A stretch of DNA of 64,000 nucleotides from UBA5189 sp040389445 (GTDB lineage Bacteria; Chloroflexota; Limnocylindria; Limnocylindrales; CSP1-4). The notes under the pieces were generated by a model, which did no database searches, was not told where the DNA came from, and saw only the letters and a program-made list of their open reading frames with translations. Positions 7,538-17,222 of the stretch are shown piece after piece; the stretch's first letter is position 1; each line of letters opens with the position of its first letter. Location of the stretch: contig JAZJZX010000010.1 in the NCBI GenBank assembly GCA_040389445.1, forward strand, positions 124,001 through 188,000, given 5' to 3'. The translations under genes and the position numbers were made by a program.

Positions 7538-7894
7538 TCAGCCCTGACCCGCGCCGGCCGGCCGCCGGATCTTCGCGATCGGCGTGGTGACATGCTCGAG
7601 CCGCCCGTCGCCGTACACGCTCCGGATCTCGGCCACGACGACCTGGTAGCCGTCGTACCAGCGGTCGTAGCTGGCCTTGGCCTCCTTGTGGGTCACGGCC
7701 TGGGCGAAGTCGGACAGGTGCTTGAGGTCCGCCCAGTAGTAGACGGCGTTGCACACCGTTCGGTCGTCCGACCACCAGGTCTCGGCGCCGAGGAAGCCCT
7801 CGGTGCTGTCCGCGACGGCCTGGGTCGCGCCGTCGAGCCGGTGGAACTCGTCGTCGTAGGTGCCGGGCTTGAAGATGAACGAGATCGAGAACAC
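7538..7894 (-). CDS. Small dimeric alpha/beta-barrel (ABM-like) protein
   Basis: 118 residues with the ferredoxin-like ABM/EthD pattern: first strand MFSISFIFKPG, then FHRLDGATQAVADSTEGFLG, WWSDDRTVCNAVYYW and LSDFAQAVTHKEAKASYDRW. Such proteins act as cofactor-free monooxygenases or heme/flavin partners; catalysis is not predictable here. Sits 21 bases downstream of the PLP-enzyme gene in the operon. Confidence 0.7.
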   Translation of the reverse strand: MFSISFIFKPGTYDDEFHRLDGATQAVADSTEGFLGAETWWSDDRTVCNAVYYWADLKHLSDFAQAVTHKEAKASYDRWYDGYQVVVAEIRSVYGDGRLEHVTTPIAKIRRPAGAGQG

Positions 7895-7915
7895 GGGTTC
7901 GCTCCTGTGGAGGGT

Positions 7916-9067
7916 TCAGGGGAGGGCGGCGCGGAGGGCAGCGTCGAGGTCGGTCCAGAGGTCGTCGACGTCCTCGAGGCCTACCGACGCTCGACAGAGG
8001 GTCGGGCCAACCACCGCGGCGTCGCCCTCGTAGCGGGCCCGGCGCTCGATCAGCGATTCGACGCCGCCGAGGCTCGTCGCGTGGGCGAACAGCCGCAGCC
8101 GCGCGAGGAAGGCTTCGGTCTGCTCGACCGAGCCCGCGACCTCGAACGAGAGCATCGAGCCGCACCCATGCGGGAGGACGCGGGCGGCGCGCCCCTGCTC
8201 CGAGTCGCCCGGAAGGCCCGGGTAGTGCACAGCCGACACGAGTGGGTGCGAGACCAGTCGCCGAGCAAGCTCTGCCGCCGAGGCCTCCGCGCGGTCGAGC
8301 CGGACCGCGAGGGTCCGCAGGCCGCGGAGCGCGAGGAACGACTCGAGGGCGCCCGGGATCGACCCGTGGTCGTGCCGGAACGCCGCCATGGCCTCCGCGT
8401 GAGTCTCGTCCTTGCACACGACGGCGCCGAGCAGCAGGTCCGAGTGTCCGCCGATGAACTTGGTCGCCGAGTGCATCACGATGTCGGCGCCCAGCTCGAT
8501 GGGACGCTGGCGGAGCGGCGTGGCGAAGGTGGCGTCCACGACGGTGAGGGCCCCGCGCTCGCGGGCGCCGGCGGCGATGGCGGGCACGTCGGCGACGACG
8601 AGCAGCGGGTTTGCGATCGACTCGACCCAGACCATGTCCGCGCCGTCAGCCGCGGCCAGCAGCGCGGCGGCGTCGTCCGCAGGGGCGCTGCGCACGTGGA
8701 GGCGGCCCGACGCCTCGAGGCGCTCGAAGATGCGCCGCACGCCGTGGTACGTGACGGTGGACAGGACCACGGTGCCGCCCGGCGGCACGAGGTCGGCGAT
8801 CGCGGTTGCCGCAGCGAGGCCGGTTGCGAACGTGACGGCCGTGCCGCCGTCGAGCGCGCCCAGCGCCGCCTCGAGCGCCCCGTACGTGGCGCTGCCGTCG
8901 CGCCCGTACTCGAGCGCCGCGTCGTGGACGTACGTCGAGCTCAAGCTGATCGGCGCGTTCATCGGGGCGCCCGGGTCGCGGGGCGGGCGGCCTGCCTGGA
9001 CGGCGACCGTGGCCGCGGACCAGCCGGGGTCGAGGGCGAGCGGTGCCGGGTACAGGGGCTCGGGCAC
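7916..9067 (-). CDS. Trans-sulfuration (Cys/Met metabolism) PLP-dependent enzyme
   Basis: About 383 residues of the cystathionine gamma-synthase/beta-lyase/methionine gamma-lyase family. Seen: the PLP phosphate segment TFATGLAAATAIADL, aspartate in VVDATFATPL, the Schiff-base lysine in HSATKFIGGHSD, and the closing RASVGLEDVDDLWTDLDAAL. The exact reaction cannot be told from sequence. GTG at 9065-9067 is chosen because GGAGG lies eight bases upstream and the frame further upstream overlaps the B3/B4 gene. It sits in an operon with an XRE-cupin regulator, which points to amino-acid turnover. A paralogue of the same family lies at 61141. Confidence 0.9.
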   Translation of the reverse strand: MPEPLYPAPLALDPGWSAATVAVQAGRPPRDPGAPMNAPISLSSTYVHDAALEYGRDGSATYGALEAALGALDGGTAVTFATGLAAATAIADLVPPGGTVVLSTVTYHGVRRIFERLEASGRLHVRSAPADDAAALLAAADGADMVWVESIANPLLVVADVPAIAAGARERGALTVVDATFATPLRQRPIELGADIVMHSATKFIGGHSDLLLGAVVCKDETHAEAMAAFRHDHGSIPGALESFLALRGLRTLAVRLDRAEASAAELARRLVSHPLVSAVHYPGLPGDSEQGRAARVLPHGCGSMLSFEVAGSVEQTEAFLARLRLFAHATSLGGVESLIERRARYEGDAAVVGPTLCRASVGLEDVDDLWTDLDAALRAALP

Positions 9068-9081
9068 GGTGGGGTCCTCCG

Positions 9082-9804
9082 TCAGGCGTGTCGGTGGATG
9101 ACGACGCGCCTCGCGGTCCGGACGGCCGGGTCGAGCGATCGGAGCCGGCGCTCGAGGACGTCGCCGGCGGCGGTCGCGGTCGCGAGGCCGTCGGGCCCGA
9201 GGGCGTCGACGATGAACAGCGCCCGCGTCGTCGCCGGGGTGAGCTGGGTCCTGGTGCACTGGCGCCAGTTCCAGCGCCGGCACGTCACCCCGGCGTCGTC
9301 GGCCCAGACGACCTCGCCGGGCTCGGGGTGCTCGACGACGGCCTGGCCGTCCGCGGTCGTCTCGAACGGCTCCGTGCCGGTCGCGCGGACGAGGCGGGCG
9401 GGGCCGAGGTACTTGTCGAGGTCCTCACCGCCGACCGGCACCTCGTGCAGGATCGAGACGGCGTTGTAGAGGTCGGCGAGGCGGTTGATCCGCGGCAGGC
9501 CGTCCGGGACACGGCGGAGGAGGGCCTCGAGGCTGTTGCGTGTCCGCTGCGGCTTCGCGCCGAACGCCCGGTAGGCGTCGCGCCAGAGCGCGACATGTGG
9601 GCGGTCCTCGGGCGCGCCGCCGGCGAGCCGCGCACGCGCAGCCGTCTCGGCCTCGCGCAACCAGCCGTCGGACACATCGTCGCTGGGGCCGCCCGGCAGG
9701 CCGTCGGCGGCGACCAGGAGCGCGACGTAGTCCGGCCGGAGCGAGTGAATCGCAGGGTCGACGTGCACGGTCGAGAGGAACTCTGCGAGCCCCTCGCTGC
9801 TCAT
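9082..9804 (-). CDS. B3/B4 tRNA-binding-domain protein
   Basis: 240 residues matching the free-standing B3/B4 domain found in the phenylalanyl-tRNA synthetase beta subunit: WRDAYRAFGAKPQRTRNSLE, RINRLADLYNAVSILHEVPV and a C-terminal VTCRRWNWRQCTRT. Stand-alone copies are thought to edit misacylated tRNA or bind amino acids; that is family knowledge, not shown here. The ATG at 9802-9804 overlaps the regulator's stop (ATGA), so translation is coupled. Confidence 0.88.
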   Translation of the reverse strand: MSSEGLAEFLSTVHVDPAIHSLRPDYVALLVAADGLPGGPSDDVSDGWLREAETAARARLAGGAPEDRPHVALWRDAYRAFGAKPQRTRNSLEALLRRVPDGLPRINRLADLYNAVSILHEVPVGGEDLDKYLGPARLVRATGTEPFETTADGQAVVEHPEPGEVVWADDAGVTCRRWNWRQCTRTQLTPATTRALFIVDALGPDGLATATAAGDVLERRLRSLDPAVRTARRVVIHRHA

Positions 9805-10394
9805 CGCCGCGGCCCCTTCCCGGGCGTCGGCTCGAAGACCGTGAGCGCGAACCGGGCCCGGCCCGGGCCGTCGCTGCGATAGCCGTGCACGACATCGCCG
9901 CGGAAGGACGCCGCGTCGCCCGGGTGCAGCACAACCTCCTCGCCGGCGACCGAGAGGACGACCTCGCCCTCGATCACGTGGAGCAGCTCGCGTGCCCCCG
10001 CGACGTGCGGCTCGCTCGCGTGGGCGTCTCCGGGCGCGAGCATCCAGTCCCACAGCTCTACCGTCTCAGGTGCCGTGCTTCCGACCGTCAGGACCGCCTC
10101 GCCGCCGTGCGCTCCGGTCCACAACGCCGGGCGCGACCCGGCGCGATTGACCTCGAGCGGCCGCCGATCATCATCGGGCGCCACGAGATCGGGCAGGCCG
10201 GTGCCGAGCGCCTCGCTTAGGCGGAGGAGCGTGGCGATGCTCGCGTTGGTCGCTCCCTGCTCGACGTTCACGAGCATCCGCCGGCTGACGCCCGAGCGCT
10301 CAGCGAGCTCGTCGAGCGTGAAGCCGCGGGCGTGACGGCGCGCACGAACCCGCTCGCCGATCAGCGACACCAGGGCAGGATTGGCCGTGCTCAT
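9801..10394 (-). CDS. XRE-family regulator with C-terminal cupin domain
   Basis: 197 residues: an HTH_3 domain (about 10-65; FTLDELAERSGVSRRMLVNV) followed by a cupin_2 barrel (about 115-185; PHVAGARELLHVIEGEVVL and GDAASFRGDVVHGY). This architecture is that of HipB/SutR-type regulators of amino-acid or sulfur metabolism, where the cupin senses a small ligand. First gene of the minus-strand operon leading to the B3/B4, PLP-enzyme, ABM, GNAT and PaiB genes, so it probably autoregulates them. ATG at 10392-10394 fits the usual N-terminal length. Confidence 0.92.
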   Translation of the reverse strand: MSTANPALVSLIGERVRARRHARGFTLDELAERSGVSRRMLVNVEQGATNASIATLLRLSEALGTGLPDLVAPDDDRRPLEVNRAGSRPALWTGAHGGEAVLTVGSTAPETVELWDWMLAPGDAHASEPHVAGARELLHVIEGEVVLSVAGEEVVLHPGDAASFRGDVVHGYRSDGPGRARFALTVFEPTPGKGPRR

Positions 10395-10547
10395 GCACGA
10401 GATCTTACCGTCGAATGCACCGACTGTGCAAGATACTGCGCACTCCGCCAGAGGGAAGGCTCGACACGGGCGACCACCAGGATGGTCGCGGAGGCGTAGC
10501 ACCCCAGGCGAATAGACCGCGCCACCCACCCCGGCAACGATTCGCGG

Positions 10548-10985
10548 GTGAAGCTGTGCACGGTCTGCGGTGTCATCACCAGCCGCGCGGGCAGTCGCTG
10601 TACCGAGCACGCCCAGCAGTCCAACCGCAGCCGGCACAACGCCCTGTACAGCACGCGGGCCTGGCAACGACTCAGCGTCCGCGTGCTCCGCGCCTGGCGC
10701 GGCGAGCACGGGGACTGGTGCCCTGGCTACCAGCGTCCAGCGCACCCTGCTGCCGACCTGACCGTCGATCACGTCGTGCCGCTCGCCGCGGGCGGTGCGC
10801 CGTTCGACATTGGGAACACCGCCGTGCTGTGCCGCTCGTGCAACTCGACGAAGGGCGCGTCGACGCAGGGGGCCGGGGTAGCCCATGTGGAGAAGCACCT
10901 GCGTGCTGACCGCCGCCCGGCGACTGTGTGCGCACGGCCGGGTTTCGCGATTCTTGTCGCATTTTCGCCAGCGGCCGATAAGTGA
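10548..10985 (+). CDS. HNH endonuclease
   Basis: 145 residues. Zinc-binding CxxC at the N terminus (CTVCG), and the HNH core: DHVVPLAAGG (first His), then FDIGNTAVLCRSCNSTKG, with the Asn and the CxxC pair. Small HNH nucleases with this layout are common in phages next to terminase genes and in mobile elements. Start ATG 10548. The stop overlaps the next gene (GTGA). The neighbour upstream on the other strand is the XRE-cupin operon, sharing a 150-bp divergent region. Confidence 0.88.
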   Translation: MKLCTVCGVITSRAGSRCTEHAQQSNRSRHNALYSTRAWQRLSVRVLRAWRGEHGDWCPGYQRPAHPAADLTVDHVVPLAAGGAPFDIGNTAVLCRSCNSTKGASTQGAGVAHVEKHLRADRRPATVCARPGFAILVAFSPAADK

Positions 10986-11230
10986 GCACTGACACTCTGG
11001 AGGCGATGGTGGCGTCGGCGGCGATGGCCCTCCTTGCGAGCTTCGCCCCGTCGCGCCATTGCCAGGCCTGCGGCGCCGAGCTCCCGTATCTCGGCGGACG
11101 GGGCCGGCCGCGCCGGTGGTGCGACGCCCACCATCCGCGTCCCTCCCGTCTTCGCCGACGGGCGACACGCGGCGCCGACGTGCCCGTCGCGGCGGGCCTG
11201 CTGCGCCTGCGCGCCGGCGGCGGCGACTGA
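10982..11230 (+). CDS. Small putative zinc-finger protein coupled to the HNH gene
   Basis: 82 residues, GTG start overlapping the HNH stop. Contains CQACG and WCDAHH, a possible zinc-ribbon of CxxC/CxxxH type like those on phage HNH partners. The C-terminal third is arginine-rich and of no recognised family. Function unknown; coupling suggests it works with the nuclease. Confidence 0.5.
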   Translation: MSTDTLEAMVASAAMALLASFAPSRHCQACGAELPYLGGRGRPRRWCDAHHPRPSRLRRRATRGADVPVAAGLLRLRAGGGD

Positions 11231-11231
11231 G

Positions 11232-12146
11232 TCAGTTGCCCGAGCGGCCAGCCCGTGAAGCCCACTGGTTGCCGGGGCGACGGTCGGCCTCGTCCTGGAA
11301 GATGAGGTACTCGACCGTCTCGGCGGTGACGCGCAGTGCCTTTGCCCAGGCCTCCATCTGGTCCAGGTAGGCCTCGTACTTCCGTGGCGACCAAGTCGAG
11401 GCCCGGAGGTCCGCGCGTCCGTTCGACTCGAGCCACGCGGTGACCAGCTCGTCGTGGATTAGGGCCGCCGGGAGCACCGACTCGGGCTGGCAGAAGGCGA
11501 TGAACTTGGTGCCGAACGCAGGGCCGAGACCCTTGATCCGATTCTCGCGTCCGAGGCTGCGGTAGGCCGCGAGCGCGCCCTCGCTGGCAGCGATCCTCGC
11601 GACGGCGCGAAGCCGTTTGGCGGCGTCTGGGGCGAGGAGCATGGCGTCGGCCCGATGCGGGCCGTAGCCGACCCAGCCGTAGCCCCAGGCGAGGGTTGCG
11701 AGCAGCGCCTGCCGTGCGGCCTTCTCGCTTGCGCCCGCCTTGGCGCAGACGCTGCGGACGGAGGACCGATCGAGCTCGTCGGGCAGCGCACGGAGGACCT
11801 TCTTGTGGGTCGGGAAGGCTGCCTCCCACCGCTCTCGTGGCCACGGCATGGCCATCTGCGCTGGCCGGCCGTGGTGCCTCCAGACGTCGACAAGCTTGCG
11901 AAGAGTCTGGGGCACTGGCACCAGGCCGCCGGTCCCGGTTCGTCGCATGGGTGCACCTTGGCGAGGCTCTCGGGATCCTCGATTCACCGATCGCGACGTG
12001 AGGTCCCGACTGCCAGCCAACCACTCCACGAACCGGCGCGCATCGCCGACGTAGGTGGCCACTGTGCCAGCGGTGCGCCCAGCCTCAGCGAGAGCGAGCT
12101 CATATGCCAGCAGCGCCTCATCGAGCTGCCGCCTTGACCAGGTCAT
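11232..12146 (-). CDS. 8-oxoguanine DNA glycosylase OGG-fold protein
   Basis: 304 residues. An N-terminal helical domain (about 1-50) precedes the OGG-like core (about 95-290). The helix-hairpin-helix reads IKGLGPAFGTKFIAF, with the candidate catalytic Lys in TKF and the downstream acid in LIHDELV, as in OGG-type bifunctional glycosylases. Related OGG-fold proteins occur in bacterial defence islands. ATG 12146 has AGGAGGGAG just upstream. It follows the giant ATPase gene on the same strand with a 63-bp gap, so the two are probably one operon. Whether it removes oxidised or phage-modified bases is inference. Confidence 0.8.
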   Translation of the reverse strand: MTWSRRQLDEALLAYELALAEAGRTAGTVATYVGDARRFVEWLAGSRDLTSRSVNRGSREPRQGAPMRRTGTGGLVPVPQTLRKLVDVWRHHGRPAQMAMPWPRERWEAAFPTHKKVLRALPDELDRSSVRSVCAKAGASEKAARQALLATLAWGYGWVGYGPHRADAMLLAPDAAKRLRAVARIAASEGALAAYRSLGRENRIKGLGPAFGTKFIAFCQPESVLPAALIHDELVTAWLESNGRADLRASTWSPRKYEAYLDQMEAWAKALRVTAETVEYLIFQDEADRRPGNQWASRAGRSGN

Positions 12147-12209
12147 CGCTCCCTCCTGCTGGTTTCGTGGGGGGTGGAGTCCCGGGTGGGGTCTTTGCCC
12201 GGATCGCGA

Positions 12210-15200
12210 TCACGACCCTGCCCCCGGTCCCGCAGATCCCACAGGCAAGACGTTGATGGCCTGGTGCTCTGCCCGTTCGAACTCCTGGACCCGGAGTTGG
12301 ATCACGCGTCGCGGATCGTCCTCCACCAGCTCTCGGCTGAGTAGTGACCCGAATGGGTCCCGGACCGCGCGGAGGTACGGCGTGCGATTACCAAGGTCCG
12401 AGCGCAGGTTCGAGACGAGATAGAGATAGAAGTGCGTTCGCAGCGTGCTGTCGCGTGACGTCTTCCACTCGTTCCAGGTCATCGCCTGCACCTGCGCGTC
12501 AACACCAGAGGACTTCAGCTCGATGAACCGATCGTTGCTCGCATCAACCGGATCAAGGGTGAGGATGTCGAAGCCCGGGTAGTCGGCAGATAGCCCGAGC
12601 GAGACGAGCTGCGCATGCGCCTGTCGGAAGCGCCCTGACTCGCGAAGGGCCGCCTTGATGGCCGTGGGCGTCGACACATCGAAGACGAACGCATTGTCGG
12701 CTGGCGCTCCGGACATGAAGATCGCCGCGCCTGCTGTACCCGCGAGCTGGAGGCGATGGCGCTCGAAGGTGAGGGCCACGGACATCCCAACGGCATTGAG
12801 CTCATCCAGGTTGGTGCCGGTCTGACCCCAGGACGCGCCCCGGCCACCGGCACTCCCGTCACCCTTGTCCTTGGTAGTGCGCGTGTCGATAGGGGTGACC
12901 CCGGCCACGATCGTCGGCCCTCCAGCGAACTGCAGCTGCTCAGGGCGGTACAGTGGGATCCTTCCCGTCCTGGAACCGCCGTCATCGCCGGGGGGTGCTG
13001 TCGGCCCGCCGAGCCACTCGACGTCTTCGGCGACGGTGGTGCGTCCGCCGTCCCAAGGGACCACTGTGGCCGTCGGAGTCTCGACATGCATCGGGCCGTA
13101 CAGCAGGTCCCGGAACTCGCGAAGATTCGTAGTCGCGCCCGCATACGTCAATAGGCGCTGGCGGGCGCCCGGGTCATCGGCGGTGATAAGCGCCAGATAG
13201 GCCTCGAACGCTCCGGCACCCATCGCATCCACGAAGACGCTCGCCATGGCGTTCGCGTCGGCGCGGGATGGCGGCCAGCCGGACAGGCCCCACCGAACGT
13301 ACGCTTCGAGGGAGCCGTCTGCGCGCTCAGCGACATGCGAGTCCCGGCTCCCGCTGTCGACCAGTGTCTGACCATCGAGCTCGCACCGCAGTGAAAGCGA
13401 CTCGACCGGCGTGATCGCCCCCAGGAGCTCCCGCAGCCTCGTGGCGTCGCGCGATGCAGTCCGATCGTCACTTCGGTCGACCCGGAGACGCGCAAGGACG
13501 TACGGCGCCAGCTCCGACAGGCCAGTGTGGAACGCGTTGAGCTCATCCTCATCGAGCGCGATCGCGCCGGGTTCCGGCGACCACGTGAGGACATCCTCAA
13601 GCGTGCGGATCCCCAACTGACGCAATGCACGTCGAGCCGTCACCGACGTCTCAAGGATGAAGGTGTTGATCGGCGGCTGGCCGATCCGGATCAGGGTGCC
13701 GCTCCGAGCCACGTAGTAGCTCGCGCGCCCTGACACGAAGCGGAGACCGTCGCGGCCGTCGCGCACGAGGACAGGCTCATCACCGAGGGATGCGTCCTGC
13801 CCACTGACATCCATGTCGTCGTCCTCGCCCGAGGGAGCGGCCAGCAGCTCGAGCAGGTTGCGATAGGCAGGCCGCACGATTTCGCGGAGCTGTCGCTCAT
13901 CAAGGCTGCCGTCGGTAGCGTGTCCCTCGAATCGGAACTTGAGCCGGCGTAGCAGGTCCCGGGCATCGGCCTCAAGGAATGTCGCCGGGCTGAGGTCACC
14001 CCGGACGCCCAGTCGTTGTGAGAGGGTCTCCACGCGTCCTGAGGGCACACCATGGTCCATCTCCAGGAGCGGGATGAGCTCGCCTGCAATGGCGCCGCGA
14101 CGACCGAACCGGCGATCGATCTCGGCCGAAGGCATCCACACCCGACCTGGGGCGCGTGGTCCCTGAGTTGATGGGACCCACGGTGCACTCCGTAACCGGT
14201 AGAGCCAGAAGTTGTCCGCCCTGAGCCGCAGCTCCTCGTCGTTGGGCTTCGGCGGCGTCCGCTTGCTGATGCCCTTGTCACTGCTGACCGCGACCACGAG
14301 CCTTGCGAAGGCGCTCAGCTGCGGCCATCCCCGCGCAAGGTGGGCGTACAGGGCCCTGGCGATGGCCCCCGTCTCGTCACGGCTCGCCGCCGACAGCAAC
14401 GGGGACACGTGCTCGAGGTCGTGGAGTCCGTAGAAGTAGCGCGTTGCGGCCAAGCTGTCGTCGTCAGGGGCATCCCCGACGTATCGGGCGTACTCGTCCC
14501 AGATACCACCGAGGTTGGCGAATGCCCAGCCCTTGGGTTTCGAGAGGCCGCCAGTGCTGAGCCATCCGGAGCCCGCGTCCATGACGTCGTGGAATGAGAC
14601 AGGACGCAACACACGGTTCACGCCCAGCCAGGTGAAGAAGTTCAGCGCTCGCTCGCGGTCGTTCGACTCGAGAGCGGCGTCCTCGTCCTCCTGCTCACCT
14701 ACTTCAATGTCGTCGGCAACCTGATCGTCGGCCGCGACCGGCCGGATGTGGCGTGCCTCGGCCAGCCGCTGAACGAACTCATTGGGTGGCGCGAGGAATG
14801 CGATGTCGGGGGTCGGGAGACCGAGTTGACGCATCGCGTCGAGGACGTGCTCGACAGAATCCTCCCCCACCCAGTCCGAGCCGAAGTACACGCGGTACGC
14901 CGGCTCCCAGCGCTCAATGTCGTTGGCACGGTTGCGACACTGAATGCGCAGCCGCGAGAGATTGAATAGGGCTCGGTTCGTGCCGAGGCGCTCGTATGGC
15001 AGCGGACTGCCGGCGTTGGCCGTCCGGCCAGCGAGCTGGCAGATCGCGGCGATGACATTCGCATCCTGCAACCGGACGCGGAGCGCCTTGCCTTCGTCGC
15101 CCGGCTCGAGTTCCAGGGCCGGGAAGACGCTGGCACGCATCACGTCCGGGAACTTGAACTCACGGATCCCGAACAGCGCCTGCCAGGCGGCCATTTCGTC

Positions 15201-17063
15201 ATGGAGGCGATCGGTGCGCTCGCGGGCTGTCAGGTCGCCCCAGCACACCTGCTGGAGCATGAACTGCAGTCCAGTGAGGGGGACCTCACCGACCAGTGTC
15301 CGTGGCGGGTAGAAGCATTGGACCGAGTCGGACCGAGCGCGACGCGTGATGCCGGCCTCAAGCCCAACCGGAAACAGCGGCGTCTCACGGGCCGCTCGCT
15401 CCAACTCTGTGCGTTCGCGACCACGCAACTCCGCCCAGAAGCGCCCGAGGACGTCCAGCACGGGATCCACTTGCAGGCGCTCACCGAGTGTCGGATGAGC
15501 CTGGAGTCTCGAGCGGATCGGGTTAGCCCCCGCCAGGACCACGGCCGTCTCGCGGATGCTGAGTGGCTGCGCACCGAAGTCGACAAGGATCGACGCCAAC
15601 CGTGCGTCGCACATGTCGCCAGTCGGGAACCATCGATCGCCGAACGTCGCATCCGACGGCAGGGTGGCCCGGAACGCGGCCCCGAGCCCCGGGGATGACG
15701 TGGGCGGCGGGACAACGAGTTCTGAGATGCGGAGCCTGAGCCCGTCCTCGCCCGGGATGAACTCAACGTCGCCAAGCTCCCGGCGCATTGCCTCGTGCAG
15801 AACAGCGGCGGCACTCCCCGTCGCGCGTGAGCCGGCCGCGGCCGACCGGTCGACGAGGGCGAGGACGTCGGGGACCGCCACACCCTCGTGCGTGAGCGCC
15901 GGGATCAGACGTTGAGCGAATGTGCGGGCCGTCTCCCGGAGCAGGTGCCGGTTGTAGTCGAGGTCATCCTCGCCAATGCGCACCTCCTGGCGAGAGAGGT
16001 CCGTCCTGAATGCGCCGTTGATGAGGAGCGGATAAGGCGCCGCCTCGGCGGTCGGCAGGAACACATGGAACTTCGCCCAATTCGCCGGGAGGCCCGCGCT
16101 GGATGGACGAGTCTCAGCCAGCGACCACGGCACCGCGATCGAGACCTCGGTCAGATCGATATCGTCCCATGACGCGACATCCAGCCCGTTGCGGTTCGAG
16201 CCGATTTCCACGTCAGCGTCGTGCGCGACCAGGAATGCCAGATCCGCGCCATCTGCACCGGACACGCGAATGCGGTAGACGCCGGAGTCGCCGAAGCCAG
16301 GCGTGTGGATCCACTGTCCTTGCTCCAAGCGTTCTCGCTTGAGGCGCCACCGGAAGCGACCCCTTACGTCACTCGTGCTGACATCCACCTCGACGTCGTC
16401 GAGGTGCTTCAGGAACAAGGCGGCCGTGACCGGCAGGTCGAGAAGCCGTCTGGCCAGGAGGGTTCGCTGGCTCTTGGACAAGCTCTGGCGAAGAGGGAAC
16501 CGGAACAACACCTGCAGGCCGTCCCCCTGTGCCGCTTCCCAACCGGCGGGCTCGCGAGCCAGAGGCCACGGCAGGCGCATCGTCGGCACCCGCCTCCGCG
16601 GCGGCATCCCGTGTCGACCCAGTGCCGCGTTGATCGCAGGGAGGCTCTCGGTCGCGTCGAGCTTGAAGCCGATCGTGGTGGAGATGACCTCCGGCTCGTC
16701 GGTGATCTCCAGCACGGACTTGAAGCCCATCCCCTTGTGCCCAATCGATGCCCTGCGGCGGCCCGCGATCGCCGTCTTGCTGCTCGCCCCCGTCCCGCAA
16801 AGCCCCCGCACGTCGTCGTCCGAGAGCGGACGACCGGAGTTGCCGACCTCGAGCGCATCGTCCGTGAGCCGGAAGACGATCCGCTCCGCGAAACCGCCGT
16901 CGCCCATCGCGTCGTCCGCGTTCTGGAGGAGCTCGAAGGTCAACCGTCCGCGGTAGTCCTGGGAGATCTGCGATTCCTGGTTCGCGTCCTCGTCGACACG
17001 CGAGGGCATCGACTCATAAGCCCCCAGGTTCTGACGGCGGATGCTCTCAAGCAGGTCAGTCAA
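12210..17063 (-). CDS. Giant sacsin-like GHKL ATPase with C-terminal DUF3883 (NO VEIN) nuclease-like domain
   Basis: 1617 residues. The N terminus is a GHKL/Hsp90-like ATP site as in sacsin: ELLQNADDA (N-box) near 44-52, VGNSGRPLSDDDVRGL near 93-108 and the lid glycines IGHKGMGFKSVLEI near 127-140. The long middle (200-1400) is unassigned. The C-terminal domain (about 1490-1580) reads YPGFDILTLDP, then RFIELKSSG and WNEWKTS, matching DUF3883, a PD-(D/E)XK-like fold with Asp and the ExK pair. Proteins joining these ends occur in phage-defence islands, where the ATPase is presumed to sense or remodel and the tail to cut nucleic acid. Preceded by an HTH gene and followed by an OGG-fold gene. Intact frame. 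Confidence 0.88.
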   Translation of the reverse strand: MTDLLESIRRQNLGAYESMPSRVDEDANQESQISQDYRGRLTFELLQNADDAMGDGGFAERIVFRLTDDALEVGNSGRPLSDDDVRGLCGTGASSKTAIAGRRRASIGHKGMGFKSVLEITDEPEVISTTIGFKLDATESLPAINAALGRHGMPPRRRVPTMRLPWPLAREPAGWEAAQGDGLQVLFRFPLRQSLSKSQRTLLARRLLDLPVTAALFLKHLDDVEVDVSTSDVRGRFRWRLKRERLEQGQWIHTPGFGDSGVYRIRVSGADGADLAFLVAHDADVEIGSNRNGLDVASWDDIDLTEVSIAVPWSLAETRPSSAGLPANWAKFHVFLPTAEAAPYPLLINGAFRTDLSRQEVRIGEDDLDYNRHLLRETARTFAQRLIPALTHEGVAVPDVLALVDRSAAAGSRATGSAAAVLHEAMRRELGDVEFIPGEDGLRLRISELVVPPPTSSPGLGAAFRATLPSDATFGDRWFPTGDMCDARLASILVDFGAQPLSIRETAVVLAGANPIRSRLQAHPTLGERLQVDPVLDVLGRFWAELRGRERTELERAARETPLFPVGLEAGITRRARSDSVQCFYPPRTLVGEVPLTGLQFMLQQVCWGDLTARERTDRLHDEMAAWQALFGIREFKFPDVMRASVFPALELEPGDEGKALRVRLQDANVIAAICQLAGRTANAGSPLPYERLGTNRALFNLSRLRIQCRNRANDIERWEPAYRVYFGSDWVGEDSVEHVLDAMRQLGLPTPDIAFLAPPNEFVQRLAEARHIRPVAADDQVADDIEVGEQEDEDAALESNDRERALNFFTWLGVNRVLRPVSFHDVMDAGSGWLSTGGLSKPKGWAFANLGGIWDEYARYVGDAPDDDSLAATRYFYGLHDLEHVSPLLSAASRDETGAIARALYAHLARGWPQLSAFARLVVAVSSDKGISKRTPPKPNDEELRLRADNFWLYRLRSAPWVPSTQGPRAPGRVWMPSAEIDRRFGRRGAIAGELIPLLEMDHGVPSGRVETLSQRLGVRGDLSPATFLEADARDLLRRLKFRFEGHATDGSLDERQLREIVRPAYRNLLELLAAPSGEDDDMDVSGQDASLGDEPVLVRDGRDGLRFVSGRASYYVARSGTLIRIGQPPINTFILETSVTARRALRQLGIRTLEDVLTWSPEPGAIALDEDELNAFHTGLSELAPYVLARLRVDRSDDRTASRDATRLRELLGAITPVESLSLRCELDGQTLVDSGSRDSHVAERADGSLEAYVRWGLSGWPPSRADANAMASVFVDAMGAGAFEAYLALITADDPGARQRLLTYAGATTNLREFRDLLYGPMHVETPTATVVPWDGGRTTVAEDVEWLGGPTAPPGDDGGSRTGRIPLYRPEQLQFAGGPTIVAGVTPIDTRTTKDKGDGSAGGRGASWGQTGTNLDELNAVGMSVALTFERHRLQLAGTAGAAIFMSGAPADNAFVFDVSTPTAIKAALRESGRFRQAHAQLVSLGLSADYPGFDILTLDPVDASNDRFIELKSSGVDAQVQAMTWNEWKTSRDSTLRTHFYLYLVSNLRSDLGNRTPYLRAVRDPFGSLLSRELVEDDPRRVIQLRVQEFERAEHQAINVLPVGSAGPGAGS

Positions 17064-17222
17064 CGCTTGCCCCCGCCAGCGCGCGAGGACCTCGCCGGCT
17101 CGCCGTCCTCGCTAGGTCCAGACCATTCGCCACAGTGGGCACCTCGGAAGGCGGCGGCGGCGACCCGCCAACGCGACGACCGCGGAACCCGATACCGGCA
17201 AGACAAGCGGCGGCCTCCCTGG

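Noticed and set aside
6689..9469. 926-residue plus-strand frame over the metabolic operon
   Set aside because: Runs antisense to four genes with clear family motifs; a GC-rich shadow.
12210..17063. Frameshift or split in the giant ATPase
   Set aside because: The frame is continuous over 1617 codons, with ATPase motifs at one end and the DUF3883 motif at the other.
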